DNA of 64,000 nt from UBA1189 sp045660385 (GCA_045660385.1 JAZRDT010000157.1:15162-79161); one strand, 5' to 3'. Shown: positions 33,306-43,093, counted from the stretch's first letter. Numbers and translations: made by a program. Notes: generated from the sequence alone by a model not told the origin.

Positions 33306-34232
33306 ATGAAAAACAAAGAAAATTCCATAAGCTGGACATTTACAAATTTTTGCTGGCTTATTATTCAGCGTGTTTTTCCTGCGAAAATGTATCTCTCTTT
33401 GAGATATAGGATAATTTTTGGACGTTGGATAAATTGGGATAATCCGAAAACATTTACAGAAAAGTTACAATGGCTTAAGTTATACTATTATGGTCGAAAA
33501 GAGGCTGTCTTGGTTGACAAAATTAAGGTAAAAGAATACATAAAAGGTATTATCGGTGATGAGTATATTATACCTACGATTGGTACGTGGGAAGATGCAA
33601 ACAACATACAATTCGACTCGCTACCATGCGAATATGTCCTAAAATGCAATCATGATTCCGGATCAGTACATTTTCAAAAAGAAGACGCACCTATAAACAG
33701 AGCAGAGACAATAAAAGAATTAAATAAAGTTCTAAAAACAAATTATTATTGGACGGGGAGGGAGACACCGTATCGCTATGTAAAACCAAGAGTATTTGCC
33801 GAACAACTAATCCGGAGTGATGTAAAGGGAGGACTAAGAGATTACAAATTCTTTTGTTTTAATGGTGAACCAAAGGTGTTTAAAATTGACTTCAATCGCT
33901 TTAACAACCATAAAACTAATTATTTTGATATTGATGGGAATTTATTGCCTTTTGGAGAAGCTGACTATCCCCCAATACCAGATATAAACATAGAAGTTCC
34001 ACAGAACTTACCTGAAATGGTTGAGTTAGCAAGAAAGATTGCAGTCGGCCTTCCTTTTGCCAGAATAGATTTATACAACACTAATGGTAAAATCCTGTTT
34101 GGGGAAATTACACTATTTCCGACTTCTGGATTTGGAAGATTTACAGATGATAAATGGGATAGACTTTTGGGTAGTTGGCTTGAGCTACCTAATAAATTAA
34201 ATAATTTGACATGGAACCTACAATATCAGTAA
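33306..34232 (+). CDS. TupA-like ATP-grasp protein of polysaccharide loci
   Basis: 308 residues; an N-terminal short amphipathic region, then INWDNPKTFTEKLQWLKLYY and VDKIKVKEYI. ATP-grasp-like motifs are EYVLKCNHDSGSVHF, VFAEQLI, DYKFFCFNGEPKVF and FARIDLYNTNGKILFGEITL. This is the TupA-like ATPgrasp family, common in capsule clusters, usually labelled as a glycosyltransferase. Predicted role: ligation of an amino acid or other acid to the polysaccharide. Its end overlaps the next gene by 22 bp. Confidence 0.83.
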   Translation: MKNKENSISWTFTNFCWLIIQRVFPAKMYLSLRYRIIFGRWINWDNPKTFTEKLQWLKLYYYGRKEAVLVDKIKVKEYIKGIIGDEYIIPTIGTWEDANNIQFDSLPCEYVLKCNHDSGSVHFQKEDAPINRAETIKELNKVLKTNYYWTGRETPYRYVKPRVFAEQLIRSDVKGGLRDYKFFCFNGEPKVFKIDFNRFNNHKTNYFDIDGNLLPFGEADYPPIPDINIEVPQNLPEMVELARKIAVGLPFARIDLYNTNGKILFGEITLFPTSGFGRFTDDKWDRLLGSWLELPNKLNNLTWNLQYQ

Positions 34233-35188
34233 TAACCCCCATCTACAATGTTAAACAATTCGTTCACAAATGCGTAGAGTCATTGATGTCACAAACATTT
34301 GAAGATGTAGAATATATCTTCGTGAATGATGCTTCGAATGACGGAAGTATTGACATTGTAAGAACAATTATAGAGAAGTATCCAACTAAAAATGCAAAAA
34401 TTATTAACCATCAAGAAAATCGCGGTTTACCAGCTTCAAGAAAGACTGGATTCGAAGCTGCCAACGGCAAGTATATATTCAACTGCGATGGTGATGATTG
34501 GGTAGAATCAACTTTGTTGGAAAAGCTATATAATGCTATAAAAACTTATAATGCAGACTATTCATACTGCGATTTCTTTTTAAGTTATGAGAAAACTGAA
34601 CGATACATGAAATGTCCTGCATTTACAACTCCTGATGAGGCCTTGCGAAAAGGTTATCTTAGCGGGGCTGCAAAATATAATGTTTGGAACAAACTAATCA
34701 AGAAAGACCTATATGAAGGAGTAGTGTTTCCTGTTGATCACAAAAGAGGAGGAGAGGATATGATTATGTTAGGCATACTATCAAAGGCCAAGTCAATAGC
34801 CTATGTGCCAGAAGCGTTATATCACTACCTTAAGATTAACACTTCCGCAATATCAGAGGTTTTTTCCCACCAGAGGATAATAGACATTAAGCATAATGCA
34901 GATACGGCAATTAGCGTTCTTCGAGATTCTTATCATGAAGATATAGAAAAGGAAATAGCATTTTTTAAGTTGAACGTAAAACTACCATTTATAATAACTG
35001 ATGACCCTATTAAATATCAGGTATGGAAAGAATGGTATCCAGAAGCCAACAAACATATTTTTGAGAACAAGCACCAGTCCGTCAGAAATAGAATAGTACA
35101 ATATCTAGCAGCAAAGGGGATTTTTTGGGCAGTACGATTCTATTATAGATTCACATATAAATTTGTTTATCGATTGATTTACAAATAA
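34211..35188 (+). CDS. Family 2 glycosyltransferase
   Basis: 325 residues. GT-A start ISVITPIYNVKQFVHKCVES, SNDGSIDIVRT, the DxD-like NCDGDDWVE (about 93-97), and a C-terminal basic half with RGGEDMIMLGILS (acceptor-site ED motif). It is inverting, using UDP- or dTDP-sugars. The gene is AT-rich like its neighbours and overlaps the ATP-grasp gene by 22 bp. Confidence 0.88.
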   Translation: MEPTISVITPIYNVKQFVHKCVESLMSQTFEDVEYIFVNDASNDGSIDIVRTIIEKYPTKNAKIINHQENRGLPASRKTGFEAANGKYIFNCDGDDWVESTLLEKLYNAIKTYNADYSYCDFFLSYEKTERYMKCPAFTTPDEALRKGYLSGAAKYNVWNKLIKKDLYEGVVFPVDHKRGGEDMIMLGILSKAKSIAYVPEALYHYLKINTSAISEVFSHQRIIDIKHNADTAISVLRDSYHEDIEKEIAFFKLNVKLPFIITDDPIKYQVWKEWYPEANKHIFENKHQSVRNRIVQYLAAKGIFWAVRFYYRFTYKFVYRLIYK

Positions 35189-35248
35189 AATCCGTAGATT
35201 TTCATTCTTAGTATTTTTACTAATCCAAGCACAAAGCCCTATAGTATA

Positions 35249-36559
35249 ATGATTAAAACCATTATGATCACACTCTTAGGAGTAATGGTCAGCTTTTACT
35301 TTTTCCCCATCGAATTCACCTTCTTGCCGGGCATAAACACTAAAATGGCTATGGCTGGATTCGGATTAGTGATTCTGATGTTCCAACTTGCCCGAAAAGA
35401 GCAGCCACATATAGATAAATCAATATTCAACTTATCGATTATTGCCTGCATTATCTCACTGGCTAGCCTCATTGCGGTCACCTATAACGAAACGCCCGAT
35501 TACACTTACGCAACCTATATCGTCAGTATGTGGGTATGGCTCAGCGGTGCATACGTAGTGATTACTCTGATACGTGCTCTACATGGCTATGTATCGGTGG
35601 AGTTAGTGTGCAATTACTTGATTGCAGTATGTACCGCACAATGCATATCTGCTCTCATGATAGACTCAATACCCGCATTCAAGGAAATTATTGACACTTA
35701 CGTATCTGGATTTGGATTTGTTGACACGAGCAAGATTAGCCACGGCAAACGAATGTATGGTATAGGTGCAGGACTTGATGTTGCTGGGTTAAGATTCTCA
35801 GCTGTTTTATGTTGTATAGGTTATATTACTAGCCGAATAGCAAATAGCAACAACAAGAGCAAGATTTGGATATACCTTGTATGTTTTGTAATCATCGGAC
35901 TGGTTGGAAGTATGATAGCACGTACAACAATTATTGGAGTAGGCTTAGCCTTATGCTATTGGACAATCAGGCTCTTTACTGCAGAGACCACACAAGAGAA
36001 GAAACACCTATGGGGATGGTTGCTCGGCATTATCATCGTATCACTACTTATCATCGTACCATTATATAACAACAATCCGAATTTTAAGGCTAACACTCGA
36101 TTTGCGTTTGAGGGATTCTTCAGTCTTGTCGAGAAGGGACGTTGGGAGGTACGCTCCAACGAGATTCTGTTAAACATGTACGTATTCCCCGACAACTTGA
36201 AAACCTGGCTGATAGGTGACGGATACATAGAAAACCCTATAAAGACAGATCCCTATTATACAGGAGAAGTTATTGGCGGTTATTATATGGGGACTGATGT
36301 GGGATATCTGCGCTTTATCTTCTATTTCGGCGTCTTTGGTTTATTGGCTTTGATTGCATTCTTCATCACCATTACAAGAAATTGCATCAAACAATTCCCA
36401 ACACAAAGAGCTCTGTTCATCCTAATCCTTGCCGTAAACCTGATAGGCTGGTTCAAAGTATCTACAGATATATTCCTTGCATTCGCTCCCTTCCTCCTCA
36501 TCTGCAGAGATGAATACTACGAATTAGAGCAACATATTGACTCCAACATTTCCGCATGA
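35249..36559 (+). CDS. O-antigen/EPS polymerase-like membrane protein (Wzy type)
   Basis: 436 residues with about 10-12 hydrophobic helices and a large periplasmic loop (about 285-350, EGFFSLVEKGRWEVRSNEIL to IGGYYMGTDVGYLRF). The ordering of helices and one big loop fits Wzy polymerases, which join flipped repeat units. Sequence families of Wzy are poorly conserved, so the assignment rests on topology and neighbourhood. It overlaps the next glycosyltransferase by 4 bp. Confidence 0.75.
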   Translation: MIKTIMITLLGVMVSFYFFPIEFTFLPGINTKMAMAGFGLVILMFQLARKEQPHIDKSIFNLSIIACIISLASLIAVTYNETPDYTYATYIVSMWVWLSGAYVVITLIRALHGYVSVELVCNYLIAVCTAQCISALMIDSIPAFKEIIDTYVSGFGFVDTSKISHGKRMYGIGAGLDVAGLRFSAVLCCIGYITSRIANSNNKSKIWIYLVCFVIIGLVGSMIARTTIIGVGLALCYWTIRLFTAETTQEKKHLWGWLLGIIIVSLLIIVPLYNNNPNFKANTRFAFEGFFSLVEKGRWEVRSNEILLNMYVFPDNLKTWLIGDGYIENPIKTDPYYTGEVIGGYYMGTDVGYLRFIFYFGVFGLLALIAFFITITRNCIKQFPTQRALFILILAVNLIGWFKVSTDIFLAFAPFLLICRDEYYELEQHIDSNISA

Positions 36560-37686
36560 AAATCGTATACTGCATAGCCGGCACCTATAATTCCGGTGGA
36601 ATGGAACGTGTGCTTGCCAATAAAGCAAATTGGTTTGCACACCAAGGCCATGACGTTACGATAATAACAACCGAACAAAAAGGCAGGAAGCCATTCTTCT
36701 CATTAGACAAGCGGATTGTTTGTCATGATTTGGGAATCGGGTACGAAGAGAATAATGGAGGGACTTTTCTCAACAAAGTGCTACATTACCCCTTCAAGCA
36801 ATACAGACATCGGAAAAGGCTGACCAAACTGCTTGAAGAGATAAAGCCCGACATCACTGTTTCGATGTTTTGCAACGACGTATCGTTCCTCCCGAAAATA
36901 AAAGATGGCAGTAAAAAAGTATTGGAGATTCACTTTTCCAAATTCAAACGTCTACAATATGCGCGTAAGGGGCTATGGCGCTTGGCTGATATCTATCGCA
37001 ACAAGCGGGAAGAGCAACAAGTAAGATGCTTCGACCGTTTTATCGTACTTACTGAGGAGGACAAGAGATACTGGGGGAACCTGCCCAACATAGGGGTTAT
37101 ACCCAATGCACGGACATTCAATCCGACAACAATCGCCACGCTTGACACCTGCCGAATAGTTGCTATTGGGCGCTACACTCATCAGAAAGGATTTGAGCGA
37201 CTCATCGAGGCATGGAACAATATATGTAGGCAACACCCACATTGGAAACTTGACATCATAGGAGAAGGAGAAGAACAGCCGAAGCTACAAGCACTTATTG
37301 ACCATTACAATATAGCAGAAAGCACTACATTGTGTCCTCCTACAAATAATATGGATGCAGTCTATAGAAGCGCCGCAATCATAGCAATGTCATCACGATA
37401 TGAGGGATTGCCCATGATTATGCTTGAGGCACAAGCTTATGGAATCCCCATCGTAGCATTCAACTGCAAATGTGGGCCCATGGATATAATAACCGATGGC
37501 ATTAACGGATACTTAGTAGATGAAGGGAATTGCGAAAAATTGGCTCAAAAACTTGCCACTCTCATAGAAGACGATAAACTACGTGTTCAAATGGGTAAGG
37601 AAGCCCATATAAATTCGAACAGATACTCTGAAGAGAACATTATGCGCATGTGGACTACACTTTTTCAACAACTGAAAGGCGAATGA
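36556..37686 (+). CDS. Family 4 glycosyltransferase
   Basis: 376 residues; GT-B fold. N-terminal GTYNSGGMERVLANKANWFA, nucleotide-sugar-binding ILDIIGEGEEQPKLQALID-like segment (LDIIGEGEEQPKLQALI, about 231-247), and the EX7E region SRYEGLPMIMLEAQAYG (about 280-296). It is retaining. Donor and linkage are not predicted. Its stop overlaps the next ATG (37683) by 4 bp. Confidence 0.88.
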   Translation: MKIVYCIAGTYNSGGMERVLANKANWFAHQGHDVTIITTEQKGRKPFFSLDKRIVCHDLGIGYEENNGGTFLNKVLHYPFKQYRHRKRLTKLLEEIKPDITVSMFCNDVSFLPKIKDGSKKVLEIHFSKFKRLQYARKGLWRLADIYRNKREEQQVRCFDRFIVLTEEDKRYWGNLPNIGVIPNARTFNPTTIATLDTCRIVAIGRYTHQKGFERLIEAWNNICRQHPHWKLDIIGEGEEQPKLQALIDHYNIAESTTLCPPTNNMDAVYRSAAIIAMSSRYEGLPMIMLEAQAYGIPIVAFNCKCGPMDIITDGINGYLVDEGNCEKLAQKLATLIEDDKLRVQMGKEAHINSNRYSEENIMRMWTTLFQQLKGE

Positions 37687-38786
37687 AAACGATTGTAGTA
37701 TCAGCTGTAAACATACGTAAAGGCGGAACTCTTACTATTTTACGAGGGTGCCTCAAGTATCTGTCAGCATTGGCTCTTGACAGAAAGTTCCGAGTGGTAG
37801 CACTCGTACATAAACGAGAGTTATGCAACTATAAAGGCATTGAATACATTGAAATGCCTACCATCATAAAAGGTTGGAGCAGGCGACTCTGGTGCGAATA
37901 TGTAACCATGTACCGCATATCCAAAAAGTTAGCTCCAGTTGACCTATGGTTGTCGCTACACGATACAACCCCTAGGGTGGAAGCCAAACACAGAGCCGTA
38001 TACTGCCAGACCTCATTCCCTTTTCTTAAGCTAAAGTTAAACGATTGGCGATTTGACTTCAAAATTGGCTTATTCAGACTTTTTACGCAAATAGCTTACC
38101 GTATCAACATTAGAAAGAACGATTATCTGATAGTGCAGGCAGAATGGCTTCGCAAACGCTTCACGCGAATGTTCCGGTTACCTCACGAACGATTTATTAT
38201 TGCACCACCTAGTAGGAACAATGAATATCGGCCAACCACTAGCTCTAAAAATAACATATATACCTTTATCTATGTAGCAACACCCGATTGCCATAAGAAT
38301 TTCGAACTGATATGTCAGGCTGCAAAACTCCTTGAAGATGAAATAGGAGAGAATCAGTTCAAGGTAATATTGACAATAAATGGAACAGAAAACAAATATG
38401 CCCAATGGATTCATAGACAATGGGGTAAAGTGGGATCTTTAGTATTCCATGGATTAATGGACAAAGAGACTCTTTTTCATCACTACGCAACAAGCGACTG
38501 TTTGATATTCCCCTCACGCATTGAGACTTGGGGACTACCAATCACTGAATTCATGCCATACAATAAACCGATGCTGCTCGCTGACCTTCCCTATGCACAT
38601 GAAACTGCTGCCGGAGCTAACCAAGTGGCATTCTTCAACCCTGAAAGTCAGGATGAACTTAAAATGAGGATGTTACAATTAATCTATAATGATACCACAA
38701 GCCTTCAAAACGTATCGAAACAAGATATACAAGAACCAAAAGCAATGAATTGGAGTGAACTGTTTGCACGACTAATAGCTGACTAA
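37683..38786 (+). CDS. Glycosyltransferase family 1/4-like
   Basis: 367 residues from ATG 37683 (MKTIVVSAVNIRKGGTLTIL), preferred over the 37650 frame start because it gives the ATGA overlap used across this locus and removes a poor 11-residue extension. GT-B features: glycine-rich N-terminus, TFIYVATPDCHKNFELI (about 191-207), FHGLMDKETLFHHYATSDCL, and FPSRIETWGLPITEFM with the EX7E-like acidic pair. Acceptor and donor are unknown. Confidence 0.83.
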   Translation: MKTIVVSAVNIRKGGTLTILRGCLKYLSALALDRKFRVVALVHKRELCNYKGIEYIEMPTIIKGWSRRLWCEYVTMYRISKKLAPVDLWLSLHDTTPRVEAKHRAVYCQTSFPFLKLKLNDWRFDFKIGLFRLFTQIAYRINIRKNDYLIVQAEWLRKRFTRMFRLPHERFIIAPPSRNNEYRPTTSSKNNIYTFIYVATPDCHKNFELICQAAKLLEDEIGENQFKVILTINGTENKYAQWIHRQWGKVGSLVFHGLMDKETLFHHYATSDCLIFPSRIETWGLPITEFMPYNKPMLLADLPYAHETAAGANQVAFFNPESQDELKMRMLQLIYNDTTSLQNVSKQDIQEPKAMNWSELFARLIAD

Positions 38787-38798
38787 TACTATTACGAC

Positions 38799-39071
38799 AT
38801 GAGAACTAAAGAGAACCTGAAACTACGCAAGATAGGGAACAAATACATGATTGTTGACACACTCACCGAAGAGATAAATATGGTAGATGTGTATACAATG
38901 AACGAGACCGCTGCCTTGCTTTGGAAGACATTTGCTAAACGCGACTTCACAGAAGAAGATATGGTAAAAGTTCTATGTGAAGAATACAACGTGACACAGG
39001 AGAAAGCTGCAGGCGACGTTGAGAATCTGGTAAAAGAATGGATCAGCTACGGGCTTGCATATAACGATTAA
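38799..39071 (+). CDS. PqqD-family peptide-recognition protein
   Basis: 90 residues. The PqqD fold, seen in RRE domains: LRKIGNKYMIVDTLTEEINM, then NETAALLWKTFAKRDFTEED and a C-terminal helix. PqqD-type proteins bind leader peptides for RiPP enzymes. Here it opens a cassette with a nucleotidyltransferase and an HprK-like kinase, starting 12 bp after the glycosyltransferase. No precursor peptide, cyclase or peptidase is visible nearby. The substrate could be a protein or peptide unlinked to this window. Confidence 0.8.
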   Translation: MRTKENLKLRKIGNKYMIVDTLTEEINMVDVYTMNETAALLWKTFAKRDFTEEDMVKVLCEEYNVTQEKAAGDVENLVKEWISYGLAYND

Positions 39072-39091
39072 AAATATTCAATTTCAACAAG

Positions 39092-40150
39092 ATGTATCAT
39101 ATATTTTTCGTATTATTAAGAGCTGGACTTTGGGGGAAAGCACCTGAGGATCTATCCGAATTCCCCTTAAACAGAGAGAGATGGAACAAGCTATTTGAAA
39201 TAGCAAAAAAACAAACCGTAACGGGTATCGTCTACCATGGTGTCACTATGCTTCCTGAGAGGTTTATGCCACCGCAAGAGCTAATGATACGCTGGGTGGC
39301 CGAGGTTGAGCGCATCGAGCAGAACAATCATAAGACCAATATAGCACTGCAAAAATTGCTCCGCTTATTCAGAGATGAATGCCTGCGTCCTATCGTGCTC
39401 AAAGGACAAAGTGTAGCTGCAATGTATGAAACTCCTTCATTACGCGAATGTGGCGATATTGACATCTTTTTTGATAGTCAGGAAGATGCAAATGATGCTT
39501 TAGCTATACTCAAAGAAAAAGGCATTACCTATGAGCGGCATGCTGACCAAAGCATCAGCTACGTATGGGAAGGAGTTGTAGTAGAACATCATACGGTACT
39601 GTTCGATTTGCACAGACCTAAAAGTAGGAAATATGCCAATAAGTTTATCAAGAAATTCCGACATATGAGAATTCCTTTACACGAACATACGAAGATGACC
39701 GTTTTGGCACCCATGCCTTACCTAATCACGTTGAACACTCACATACTAAAACACACATTAGGAATGGGCGTTGGATTACGTCAGCTCTGTGACTTAGCGC
39801 GAGCATACTACTATCTCAACGGAAAAGTAGAGCATCACACGATGCGCGACACATTCAAGACCCTAGGACTTACCAAATGGAGCAAGCTACTGCATGCCTT
39901 TATCGTAAAGCACATTGGCTTACCTTGGCAATATCAGCCATACATTTCATTGCAGGATATAGACACAGCCCCCCTATTCAGCATTATCAGAGAAAGTGGA
40001 AACTTTGGACAACACGCCAAAGGTTCAGCTTCGCGTTCGCCTCTAAAAACAGCGCTACGCTTTTGGAAGAGAAAAAGATTTGCATGGAAATATGCCTTCA
40101 AGGAATATCTATGGATAATGCTTAGACTTACAAAGGGTAGAATAAAATGA
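39092..40150 (+). CDS. Nucleotidyltransferase family protein (NTP_transf_5)
   Basis: 352 residues. Motifs include PIVLKGQSVAAMYETPSLRE followed by CGDIDIFFD (about 123-131), the GxxxDxD/E nucleotidyltransferase core, and later VEHHTVLFDLH. This is the family found beside PqqD and HprK-like genes in lasso-peptide clusters (PadeN-type) and in some polysaccharide loci. It should transfer a nucleotide or be an inactive relative; the target is unknown. It overlaps the kinase gene by 4 bp. Confidence 0.78.
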   Translation: MYHIFFVLLRAGLWGKAPEDLSEFPLNRERWNKLFEIAKKQTVTGIVYHGVTMLPERFMPPQELMIRWVAEVERIEQNNHKTNIALQKLLRLFRDECLRPIVLKGQSVAAMYETPSLRECGDIDIFFDSQEDANDALAILKEKGITYERHADQSISYVWEGVVVEHHTVLFDLHRPKSRKYANKFIKKFRHMRIPLHEHTKMTVLAPMPYLITLNTHILKHTLGMGVGLRQLCDLARAYYYLNGKVEHHTMRDTFKTLGLTKWSKLLHAFIVKHIGLPWQYQPYISLQDIDTAPLFSIIRESGNFGQHAKGSASRSPLKTALRFWKRKRFAWKYAFKEYLWIMLRLTKGRIK

Positions 40151-41007
40151 GATATAAGGTAGCAAACCATTTATTTGAGGTAGTACTACCATCTGAAGCA
40201 AACGCAGAACGACTATTACCCTCATTCCGTCCATTTATATGCATAGATGAGGATGAGACAGGACCTTTACTGTTTCTATTTGACACCACATCACCTTATC
40301 CTGGAGAAGAGGGTGTACTTGTTGAGGAGTCAGAAAACGACATGGGGCACATCACCATATGGAAGACCACACAGGGGTATCGCATTGAGGCAAGGCACAC
40401 GGTTGCAAACAAACCACATGCCATGACAACCGACAGGGAGTTTCGTTCAATAAAAGCCTCCATACAGTGGGATGATGAGTATGCCTCACAAATACTCTGT
40501 TCGATGCTCCGTATTGCATTCTCGCAAGCTCTTTTACGCGAAGATGGCATAGGCATACATGCTTCAGCAGTAGGGCATAATGGAGAATGTTTTCTTTTTC
40601 TCGGAAAAAGCGGTACGGGAAAGAGTACCCATGCGTCACTATGGCTACAACACGTAGAGAATTCCGAGCTCATCAATGACGACAATCCTGCCATACGGAT
40701 CCAAGACGACATAGCCTATGCCTATGGAACGCCATGGAGTGGAAAAACACCCTGCTACAAAAACATTGGTCTGCCCATAGCAAAAATTACTCGTCTACAA
40801 CAAGCTCCAGCCAACAGTCATAGGTATCTAAGCGAAGTAGAAGCGTTCACTGCTCTACTACCAAGTTGTTCGGCAATAAAACAGGACAACAATCTATACG
40901 AAAAGCTCTGTGAGAAACTCACATGGTTGGCTGAGCATACAGCTATCGCTTATCTCCAATGCCTACCTAATAAGGAAGCGGTAATGCTGAACAAAGAAAC
41001 ATTGTAG
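40147..41007 (+). CDS. HprK-like P-loop kinase
   Basis: 286 residues. Walker A FLFLGKSGTGKSTHASLWL (about 156-174) is preceded by GIGIHASAVGHNG, then LINDDNPAI in the Walker B-like position and YGTPWSGKTPCY, all shared with HPr kinase/PEP carboxykinase-like serine kinases of RiPP clusters (PadeK type). The N-terminal 140 residues are family-specific. Likely action: phosphorylation of a Ser/Thr in a peptide or protein delivered by the PqqD protein; that is inference from the lasso-peptide analogy. Confidence 0.8.
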   Translation: MRYKVANHLFEVVLPSEANAERLLPSFRPFICIDEDETGPLLFLFDTTSPYPGEEGVLVEESENDMGHITIWKTTQGYRIEARHTVANKPHAMTTDREFRSIKASIQWDDEYASQILCSMLRIAFSQALLREDGIGIHASAVGHNGECFLFLGKSGTGKSTHASLWLQHVENSELINDDNPAIRIQDDIAYAYGTPWSGKTPCYKNIGLPIAKITRLQQAPANSHRYLSEVEAFTALLPSCSAIKQDNNLYEKLCEKLTWLAEHTAIAYLQCLPNKEAVMLNKETL

Positions 41008-41070
41008 AGACATTACAAAAATTAACATATAAAAAAACATAGGCATATATATCTATCTGAAAAAAAATTG

Positions 41071-41078
41071 TAATTTTG
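41071..41078 (+). promoter_or_regulatory. Internal EPS-locus promoter (-7 TAATTTTG)
   Basis: TAATTTTG lies 50 bp upstream of the ATG at 41128, in the only long gap (120 bp) of the downstream half of the locus. It would drive the last glycosyltransferase, Wza and Wzc separately from the upstream genes. Confidence 0.55.
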
Positions 41079-41127
41079 CACGAATATCTCACTAAAAAGT
41101 TCTCATTGTAAAGATGTATACAAGAAG

Positions 41128-42249
41128 ATGAAGGTATTGCAATTAGGTAAATTCTTTCCTATAAAAGGAGGAGTAGAAAAGGTTGAATATGATCTGATGA
41201 AAGGCTTGTCAGAGCATGGGATTGATTGCGATATGTTGTGTACTTCAGCAAAGAAAAGTGAGCAACAAATAAACGACCATGCCAAGTTGTTCTGCGTCCG
41301 CACTTGGACAACGATTGCAGGAACAACCATAGCGCCATCGATGATAACAAGATTATGGCGTACATGTCGAGAATATGACATAATTCATGTGCATCATCCC
41401 GACCCAATGGCTTGTTTGGCATTATTCTTCTCCAGATATAGAGGCAAAGTTATACTTCATTGGCATAGCGACATAATTAGACAAAAAAAACTATTAGGAT
41501 TGTATCGTCCATTGCAACGTTGGTTGATACAACGGGCCAACATTATTGTAGGTACTACGCCAATCTACATCAAAGAGTCGGAAGAACTTAAAGACGCGCA
41601 ACATAAGACCGCACATCTACTCATCGGCATCGAAGAAATCGCCCATAACTTTATTGGGGCACAAAAACTTCACGAGTTATACAATGGCCGAAAGATTGTG
41701 TTCTCGTTAGGACGATTGGTCCCTTACAAGGGCTATAGCTATCTTATAGAAGCTGCTCAACACTTACCTGACGATTATGTTGTAGCAATCGGAGGTACAG
41801 GTCCATTATACGAAGAATTGAACAGACTGATTATTGACAAAGGTCTAGAAAACAAGGTGAAATTGTTAGGATTTGTCAAAGACGAAGAAGTTTCGGCCTA
41901 TTACACCGCCTGCAAGATATTCGTTCTACCCTCGATACAGAAAACAGAGGCTTTTGGAATTGTGCAAATTGAAGCCATGAGTGGTGGGAAGCCTGTAGTA
42001 GCTACAACAATACCCGGATCTGGAACATCATGGGTCAATGCACACGGCATATCAGGATTAAATGTAACACCTAAGCAATCCAAAGAGTTGGCCGAAGCCA
42101 TACTTGAAATTACGAAAGACGAAGACACCTATAAAAGGTTCTGTAAGGATGCACGTCTACGCTATGAGAACGAATTCACTAAAGAACAAATGATAAAAGG
42201 AGCAATAAATATTTACAACACATTAAAAGATACAAAGGAACATGCATAA
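41128..42249 (+). CDS. Family 4 glycosyltransferase
   Basis: 373 residues; GT-B. N-terminal GKFFPIKGGVEKVEYDLMKG, the donor-binding GRLVPYKGYSYLIEA (about 195-209), and EX7E-like PSIQKTEAFGIVQIEAMSGG (about 268-287). It is WcaL/mannosyltransferase-like. Because it is transcribed with the export genes, it may add the first or a core sugar. It overlaps the Wza gene by 8 bp. Confidence 0.88.
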   Translation: MKVLQLGKFFPIKGGVEKVEYDLMKGLSEHGIDCDMLCTSAKKSEQQINDHAKLFCVRTWTTIAGTTIAPSMITRLWRTCREYDIIHVHHPDPMACLALFFSRYRGKVILHWHSDIIRQKKLLGLYRPLQRWLIQRANIIVGTTPIYIKESEELKDAQHKTAHLLIGIEEIAHNFIGAQKLHELYNGRKIVFSLGRLVPYKGYSYLIEAAQHLPDDYVVAIGGTGPLYEELNRLIIDKGLENKVKLLGFVKDEEVSAYYTACKIFVLPSIQKTEAFGIVQIEAMSGGKPVVATTIPGSGTSWVNAHGISGLNVTPKQSKELAEAILEITKDEDTYKRFCKDARLRYENEFTKEQMIKGAINIYNTLKDTKEHA

Positions 42250-43066
42250 CTCGTCTATTATAAAGCAAACAAAACGTATACTCTGGCTACAATGCCTAAT
42301 AGTAACCATAGCCCTTTCTGGATGTTCGACTCAAAAGGATATCACCTATCTTCAGGACATGGAAATGGGACAATTTTATCCGATTGAACAAAAACATGAA
42401 CCGACAATACACCGTAACGACAAATTAAGCATCACAGTAGCCAGTCAAAACACACCCGAGTTGGCTATCCCCTTCAATATCCAAAATGGAGCATACAATG
42501 TTGGGGAAGATGGAAGAATCGACACCTCAGCTCCCGCAACTAAAGAAAAGGGATACCGTGTCGACATTGACGGAAATATCGATTTCCCTATGTTAGGTAA
42601 GTTACATGTAGAAGGACTCACCATCAGTGAAGCTACCGACCTGATAAAAAATCGCATCATAGAAGGAGGATACATCAATAGTCCTCTTGTTATGGTAGAC
42701 ATCATGAATTTCAAGTATACCGTGTTAGGAGCTGTCGGACACAATGGTGTCATGACGGCCGACGGTGATAGAGTGACTCTACTCGAGGCCATAGCCAATG
42801 CAGGAGACCTGAGTGCCAATGCTGCTATAAATCGCGTTGCTGTCATACGCGAAGTGGGAGAGACGCGTCAAGTATTCTTTCACGATTTAAGAAGCAAGGA
42901 TCTGTTCGACTCTCCCTGCTTTTACCTGCAACAAAACGACATTGTATACGTCGAACCCAAATATAAGAGGATTGACAAGGAAGAGCGCCTGATACAATAT
43001 GGTACACTGATGTTAAGCATAGCCTCAACACTCAGTACCATGATGTGGTGGATACGACAAAACTAA
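42242..43066 (+). CDS. Polysaccharide export outer-membrane lipoprotein (Wza/BexD type)
   Basis: 274 residues; lipobox IALSGC (about Cys29). Poly_export domain with HRNDKLSITVASQNTPELAI, SLBB-like segment GHNGVMTADGDRVTLLEAIA and IVYVEPK. A C-terminal hydrophobic helix (about 252-270) is expected to cross the outer membrane in the octameric pore. It is the exit channel for the polysaccharide and partners the Wzc kinase encoded 27 bp downstream. Confidence 0.92.
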   Translation: MHNSSIIKQTKRILWLQCLIVTIALSGCSTQKDITYLQDMEMGQFYPIEQKHEPTIHRNDKLSITVASQNTPELAIPFNIQNGAYNVGEDGRIDTSAPATKEKGYRVDIDGNIDFPMLGKLHVEGLTISEATDLIKNRIIEGGYINSPLVMVDIMNFKYTVLGAVGHNGVMTADGDRVTLLEAIANAGDLSANAAINRVAVIREVGETRQVFFHDLRSKDLFDSPCFYLQQNDIVYVEPKYKRIDKEERLIQYGTLMLSIASTLSTMMWWIRQN

Positions 43067-43093
43067 CGTAATAACACTGATAATTCCGACCAA

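Noticed and set aside
38799..41007. Complete lasso-peptide cluster
   Set aside because: No asparagine-synthetase-like cyclase, transglutaminase-like peptidase or precursor gene is present; only the accessory trio is seen.
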